Origin: Planctomycetaceae bacterium
GTDB taxonomy: Bacteria > Planctomycetota > Planctomycetia > Gemmatales > Gemmataceae
NCBI GenBank assembly: GCA_013823135.1
Contig: PNLP01000002.1
Location: 124,001 to 188,000 of the forward strand
Direction of reading: 5' to 3'
Length of the DNA: 64,000 nt
Part shown: positions 60,254 to 64,000 of the stretch, piece after piece
Numbering within the stretch: the first letter of the stretch is position 1
Layout: each line of letters starts with the position of its first letter
Program-made: the position numbers and the translations under genes
The notes under the pieces: model-generated
What the model was told of the DNA's origin: nothing
Database searches by the model: none
Seen by the model: the letters and a program-made list of their open reading frames with translations, nothing else

Positions 60254-60759
60254 TATTGAGCAGCTTCCATCTCGCGAATCAGGTCGCGAAGTCGTGCGGC
60301 CTGTTCGTAGTCTTCGGTCCCAATCGCAGCGGCCATCTCGGTCCGGAGTTCCGCGATGCGAGCACTCCGGGCGGCCACGCGGGCACCGGCCGGCAACTTC
60401 CCGGTGTGTTTCGTTCCCCGGTGAACTCGCTCGAGTAGCGGTTCGAGAATGCTCCGGAACGCCTCGTAGTCGTGGGCACAGCCGAACCGACCTTCACCCT
60501 TGAACGCGGCGTAGGTGAGCCCGCACCTGGGACAGTTTAGCGTAACGGGTACGGTCGTGGCGGGCGCGATCTGCACCGGCGGCTCGGGTGCCATCATGAG
60601 GTTCACGAGCGCTTTCAGGTCGATGGCCTGGCCGGCCTGCTCGGGCAGCAGGTCACGGTCGCGGGCGCACTTCTCGCAGAGATGCGCTTCCCGCTTCTTT
60701 TTGTTCACGATGTCCGTCAGGTGCACCGTGGCCACGCTATCGCAGAACATGCACTTCAT
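60253..60759 (-). CDS. McsA-like zinc and UVR-domain protein (second copy)
   Basis: 168 residues. Two CxxC pairs near the start (CMFCDS, CEKCARD), a third after residue ~75 (CPRCGLTYAAFKGEGRFGC), and a C-terminal UVR/UvrB-binding-type helix pair (AAIGTEDYEQAARLRDLIRE). In Firmicutes McsA binds zinc and activates McsB. The gene lies directly upstream of mcsB on the same strand, so it is the more likely functional McsA. A paralogue is at 61715-62194. Confidence 0.88.
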   Translation of the reverse strand: MKCMFCDSVATVHLTDIVNKKKREAHLCEKCARDRDLLPEQAGQAIDLKALVNLMMAPEPPVQIAPATTVPVTLNCPRCGLTYAAFKGEGRFGCAHDYEAFRSILEPLLERVHRGTKHTGKLPAGARVAARSARIAELRTEMAAAIGTEDYEQAARLRDLIREMEAAQ

Positions 60760-60819
60760 GGAATGTCTGCCACCTTGAACACACGACCGGGTGTCGATCG
60801 GGTGTGCTGCCGTGTTCCT

Positions 60820-61137
60820 TTACGGCGAGCCATCCAGCCCGCCACGCAGCCCGAAACTTTTCACGATAACCGTCTGTCTGACAACATCTACTCCGTACCA
60901 GACCGAGATGATCCCAACGACCCCGAATCGCATCTCGAGTTGGAGAACCGGAAGGTATTCGCGACTCTCGCCCCACTCATCAGGCTCGACCGAGAGCCGA
61001 TACTTGAGTTCTTTGAGGTTCTTCAGAAACTCCTCTGCTCGCCCTAGGAGGACCGCTTCATCTCGCATTGCTTTCAGCTCGTCGATCCACCTCGGCGGAA
61101 TCTGAATCGAGAATCGCTCAAATCCATCCGACAGCAT
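60820..61137 (-). CDS. small conserved-looking protein, unknown function
   Basis: 105 residues. The first ~40 residues are helical (PPRWIDELKAMRDEAVLLGR), the rest a four-strand beta region (YLPVLQLEMRFGVVGIISVW, YGVDVVRQTVIVKSFGL). The order of a helix pair and four strands and the WGESREYLPVLQL block vaguely resemble RelE/ParE-type planctomycete proteins, but no catalytic residues are recognisable. It starts 4 bases after the stop of the STAS-domain gene, so the two are co-translated. Confidence 0.55.
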   Translation of the reverse strand: MLSDGFERFSIQIPPRWIDELKAMRDEAVLLGRAEEFLKNLKELKYRLSVEPDEWGESREYLPVLQLEMRFGVVGIISVWYGVDVVRQTVIVKSFGLRGGLDGSP

Positions 61138-61141
61138 GAGC

Positions 61142-61672
61142 TCACCTCGGCATGGTGGCTTCGATTTCCCGGATCACATCATCCATGCTGACCCCAGCCG
61201 CCTCGATTTCACGCAGTTCCTCGCCAGTGAACGTGACCGACTCCTCTTCGGGGGGCAGGGTCTCTCCGGGAGATAGTTCAATCCCGTGCTCTCGATGTAA
61301 CACCGCGATGTCGGTGACAACCGTTAGCACCGTGTTGAGTTTCGAGTGCCACAGGATGTCGGTGCCGGGCAATCGTGTAACAAGGATAATTAATTGGGTC
61401 TGAACTGCTTTGAGGAAGCGATGTAACCGAACGAGATCACCGGTCATACGATCGGATAGCGAGTTCAATTGCCTGAGGTCGAGGACGACCCGTTTCGGCG
61501 CATCGTGCTCGGTTCGCAGTTCTGCTACCACCAGCTGGTGAAGATCCGCGAGCTGTTCTTGAAACGCGGTGTCGCCGTCCAGCCCGCTTTCGTTGCAGCC
61601 GAGGGCGCGGACTTCCACCGTATTCGCAGAGCGGTGAATTCGCCGAATAAGCCGAACGTAATCGGTCGCCAT
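61142..61672 (-). CDS. STAS-domain-like protein
   Basis: 176 residues. The middle (~20-120) has the alternating strand-helix pattern of STAS domains of anti-sigma factor antagonists: APKRVVLDLRQLNSLSDRMT, then LVRLHRFLKAVQTQLIILVT and LNTVLTVVTDIAVL. The usual phosphorylatable Ser would be in the LNSLSDRMT loop (Ser-Leu-Ser). The C-terminal ~50 residues are acidic and helical (GEELREIEAAGVSMDDVIRE). The context is a run of McsA/McsB-type genes; a link between arginine phosphorylation and a partner-switching regulator is speculative. Confidence 0.7.
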   Translation of the reverse strand: MATDYVRLIRRIHRSANTVEVRALGCNESGLDGDTAFQEQLADLHQLVVAELRTEHDAPKRVVLDLRQLNSLSDRMTGDLVRLHRFLKAVQTQLIILVTRLPGTDILWHSKLNTVLTVVTDIAVLHREHGIELSPGETLPPEEESVTFTGEELREIEAAGVSMDDVIREIEATMPR

Positions 61673-61714
61673 TGCTACCCCCTCGTGAGCACTCGGTTGT
61701 GTGAGTCACTCGCT

Positions 61715-62194
61715 TCAGCTTGTCTCCAGTTCCTTGATTCGATCGCGAATGCGGGCCGCCTCCTCGTACTTCTCCTCCTCGATGAGCGACTGCAGCCGTT
61801 GGCGGAGTTGGCCGAGTTCAGCCTGAGCGGTCGCGGTGCGAGGAGCACGCCGCGGAATTTTGCCCGCATGGCTGGTGTCGCCGTGGACGCTCTCCATCAG
61901 CGGGAGGAGTTCCGGCTTGAAAGCATCGTAGTCGTGGGCACAGCCAAACCGACCGTGGTTGCGGAATTCGAGGAACGTAATCCCGCAGGCAGGGCACTTG
62001 GTTCCGGCAGGCGCGTCTTCGACCACCGCATCAGCAACCGGAGCGGCTCCCGGCTTGGCCTGCTTCTTCAGTTGGGGTTCATACAGGTATTTTTTGGCGC
62101 AATCCTCGCACAGGTGTACTTCCTCGAAGCGTTCCTCTCCGAGCACCTCGGTGATGTGCAAAGTTGCCTGTTTCGGACAGCGTTGACACTTCAT
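61715..62194 (-). CDS. McsA-like zinc and UVR-domain protein (first copy)
   Basis: 159 residues from the ATG at 62194. It opens with MKCQRCPKQATLHITEV and CEDCAKKYL zinc knuckles, has a second pair with CPACGITFLEFRNHGRFGC, and ends with a UVR-type helix pair (IEEEKYEEAARIRDRIKELE). Clear paralogue of 60253-60759, and it precedes the STAS-like gene by 42 bases on the same strand. Two McsA copies for one McsB suggest one is specialised. Confidence 0.88.
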   Translation of the reverse strand: MKCQRCPKQATLHITEVLGEERFEEVHLCEDCAKKYLYEPQLKKQAKPGAAPVADAVVEDAPAGTKCPACGITFLEFRNHGRFGCAHDYDAFKPELLPLMESVHGDTSHAGKIPRRAPRTATAQAELGQLRQRLQSLIEEEKYEEAARIRDRIKELETS

Positions 62195-62405
62195 TACCCA
62201 ACCCCTGGCCACACAGGCGTTCCCGTGGGTGTGCGCATTCTACCAGCGACTACCCAGGTTGTCAGTGGCGGGTTCCCGACGATTAGTCCGTGAAGCCGCA
62301 AGCGGCTTTGAGTGGGCCGTTGGGGTTGACGCTGAACCCGGACTTGCTCTCAGTCCCAAAATCGGGTTATCTTGCCGCGCCCAGCACTGCGCGAAGGATT
62401 GCCTC

Positions 62406-64000
62406 ATGACCGAACCACCCACGAACGGGTTCCGGGATCGCCCCGCGTGGCTTCTCGCGGTCCCCGTACTCTTGCTCGCCCAGGTCGGCCTTGGCCTGAC
62501 GTTCTTCAGCGCGAATCGTGGCTGGGCAGCCGTTACCGACGACCGACCCATCCTCTCGGGCCGCCATCCACTGCACCTTTACCACGGCTCGCTCGGGGCT
62601 GCCTCGTTCTACGCGCGAGGCACGACCACCTGTTACGACCCACGCTTCCAGGCGGGATTTCCCAAGACGCCGGTGTTTGATGCCGCCAGTCGCCCCGCCG
62701 AGTTGTTCCTCATCCTGGGCGGCGGAACGTACCGACCGGCAGCATACAAACTTGGCCTGTTCGCGGTGCTGATGGCGGTCCCGCTGGCGTTCGTGCTGGC
62801 CGCGCGAGGTGCGGGGTTGCCCGGCGGGGCCGCGGTGCTCGCCGGAGCGTGCGGGACAGTGCTCATCTGGTCGCAACCGGGTCGGCACATGCTCGAATCC
62901 GGACAGGTCGATTCCGTCGCGGCTGGGTTGGCGGCGCTCGTCTTCGTCCCGTGGCTGGCACGCTTCGCACGCACCCTCGGCATCGACGCCTGGCTCGTTC
63001 TGGCTGTGAGCGCGCTGGCGGGGTGGTTCTTCAACCCATTCGTTTGGCTCGGGCTCACGCCCGTCGTGATCGCCTACTATCTCGTCTTCGCGCCGCGGCA
63101 CGGGCTCGGTTTTCACCTCGGCTTGGCGGGCGTCACCTTCGTGGGAATCACGCCGAACGTCTGGTGGATGGTGGACTGGGCGAAGTTTTGGTGGCTCCGA
63201 GAACCGATGATCAGCGACTCGCTCACGGTGCCCGAGTGGCGATCGCTTCTGGGGTGCGCTCACGACTACCCGGCGATGTTTGCCTGCCTACCCGGTTGGC
63301 CAGCACTTGTCCTCGGTGGATTGATCGGCGGGGTGCTTGTGTGGCGTTCGGGGCACCGCTCGGCCGCGGCGTTGTCGCTGTTGTCGGCGGTGCTCGCCGT
63401 GGCGGTCGCTCGCGTGAGCGGTGCCTGGCCTGGGTTGCCACCAGGAATCTCGGACCGGCTCGTTGTCCTCGCTGCCGGCTTCCTGATTCTCCCAACCACA
63501 TTCGGTGCCTGGCTCATCCTCGAACGCTGCCGGCTTGCGGGGGTCGCAACGGGCGTTGCACTGGCAGGATTGCTCCTGGTTGCGTGGGCAGATGGCCAGC
63601 GCCGTCCGCTCGCCAGCACCCTTGGCATCGCGGCCCGCCCGCTCGTGGTGGGCTTCACGGTCGAGCAACGCGACATCATCACCGTGCTGAAACAGCACAC
63701 GACGAACGAGGCTCGCATCCTCTGGGACGAAACGACCGATCAACGCGCGGCGTGGAACTGGTCGGCGCTGCTGCCGGTCGCAACCGACCGCTCATTCCTG
63801 GGCGGTCTGGACCCCGACGCGGGAATGGAACACTCGTACTGTGGCATGTGCGACCGGCAGCTCACCGGCCGCGGGCTCGGTGAGTGGGGCAATTCCGACT
63901 TGCTCGCGTTTTGCCGGTGGTACAACGTCGGCTGGGTCGTGGCTCGCAGCCCGGCGGTCATCGAACGGTGGGCGAAGTGCCCGAAGGCGCGAGTTGTGGT
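62406..64000 (+). CDS. large multi-span membrane protein (3' end missing)
   Basis: The frame stays open from the ATG at 62406 to the last base (531 codons), so the gene continues outside. At least nine hydrophobic spans are visible (AWLLAVPVLLLAQVGLGLTF, YKLGLFAVLMAVPLAFVLAA, DAWLVLAVSALAGWF, PALVLGGLIGGVLVW, RLVVLAAGFLILPT and others). The loop CYDPRFQAGFPKTPVFDAAS, an Asp/Pro-containing loop after the first span, resembles GT-C type enzymes and other polytopic proteins of planctomycetes. I cannot assign a family. Just upstream, at about 62292-62307, is one arm of the GAAGCCGCAAGCGGC repeat. Confidence 0.7.
   Translation, partial: MTEPPTNGFRDRPAWLLAVPVLLLAQVGLGLTFFSANRGWAAVTDDRPILSGRHPLHLYHGSLGAASFYARGTTTCYDPRFQAGFPKTPVFDAASRPAELFLILGGGTYRPAAYKLGLFAVLMAVPLAFVLAARGAGLPGGAAVLAGACGTVLIWSQPGRHMLESGQVDSVAAGLAALVFVPWLARFARTLGIDAWLVLAVSALAGWFFNPFVWLGLTPVVIAYYLVFAPRHGLGFHLGLAGVTFVGITPNVWWMVDWAKFWWLREPMISDSLTVPEWRSLLGCAHDYPAMFACLPGWPALVLGGLIGGVLVWRSGHRSAAALSLLSAVLAVAVARVSGAWPGLPPGISDRLVVLAAGFLILPTTFGAWLILERCRLAGVATGVALAGLLLVAWADGQRRPLASTLGIAARPLVVGFTVEQRDIITVLKQHTTNEARILWDETTDQRAAWNWSALLPVATDRSFLGGLDPDAGMEHSYCGMCDRQLTGRGLGEWGNSDLLAFCRWYNVGWVVARSPAVIERWAKCPKARVV

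Noticed and set aside
1..64000. tRNA and rRNA genes
   Set aside because: I looked for TTCGANTCC-type T-loops and rRNA-like stretches and saw none that I could support; a tRNAscan run would be decisive.

Overview
The window is GC-rich chromosomal DNA from a bacterium that looks like a planctomycete of the Gemmata group (Gemmataceae). The evidence is a secreted protein with a TIGR03000-type domain, a DUF1080 protein, very large signalling proteins with vWA, PP2C and kinase-like domains, LpxC and OmpH/Skp (so a Gram-negative envelope) beside a McsA/McsB arginine-kinase pair, and many short palindromic repeats, several of them inside reading frames. I assign the lineage from these features only; no rRNA or tRNA gene was seen.

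Layout. 1-8400: a 5'-truncated NtrC-type regulator, folE, a large FAD/Fe-S oxidoreductase, molybdopterin genes moaD-moaE-moaA, a small coiled-coil membrane protein, a GGQ-domain release-factor-like protein and a dual-specificity phosphatase. 8473-32306: about 24 kb, all on the plus strand, that reads as one multi-protein signalling system: a membrane GTPase, a protein-kinase-like protein, a GAP1-like (GTPase-associated) protein, a membrane-anchored protein, a DUF2135-like receptor, a vWA protein, a vWA-like/PP2C fusion, a secreted protein with a Lys/Glu/Pro linker, a secreted leucine-rich-repeat protein and two vWA receptors. Three of these proteins share the same multi-span membrane module, beta domain and C-terminal zinc ribbon but carry different extracytoplasmic heads. 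A four-helix-bundle gene flanked by inverted G/T-rich repeats interrupts the cluster. 32380-44936: a HEAT-repeat lipoprotein, a second lipoprotein, a tartrate/D-malate dehydrogenase-like enzyme, DUF420, ScpB, several small unknown proteins, two gene remnants, nadA, a DUF1080 protein and a metallophosphoesterase. 44972-48665: a Gfo/Idh oxidoreductase, lpxC and ompH (outer-membrane and lipid A biogenesis), then a small lipoprotein. 48744-56106: two glycosyltransferases, a tandem S51 (cyanophycinase-like) peptidase, a secreted methyltransferase fusion, trmL and a possible UDG-fold protein. 56273-64000: ftsK, a VanZ-like protein, mcsB, two mcsA-like genes with a STAS-domain gene between them, and a large membrane protein cut by the window end.

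How the genes fit together. The strongest candidate for an undescribed system is the 8.5-32.3 kb cluster. It combines a GTPase/GAP1-type pair with a kinase, vWA and PP2C set like the TerY-P triads, and adds membrane receptors whose sensor heads have been exchanged. Reversible phosphorylation coupled to a GTPase switch at the inner membrane is my inference, not something the sequence proves. A second theme is the repeat load: at least five palindromic repeat families lie between genes, and several lie in frame within or at the ends of genes (the FAD/Fe-S oxidoreductase, moaE/moaA, the PP2C protein, scpB, and the linkers of the three receptors), where they have become extra protein segments.
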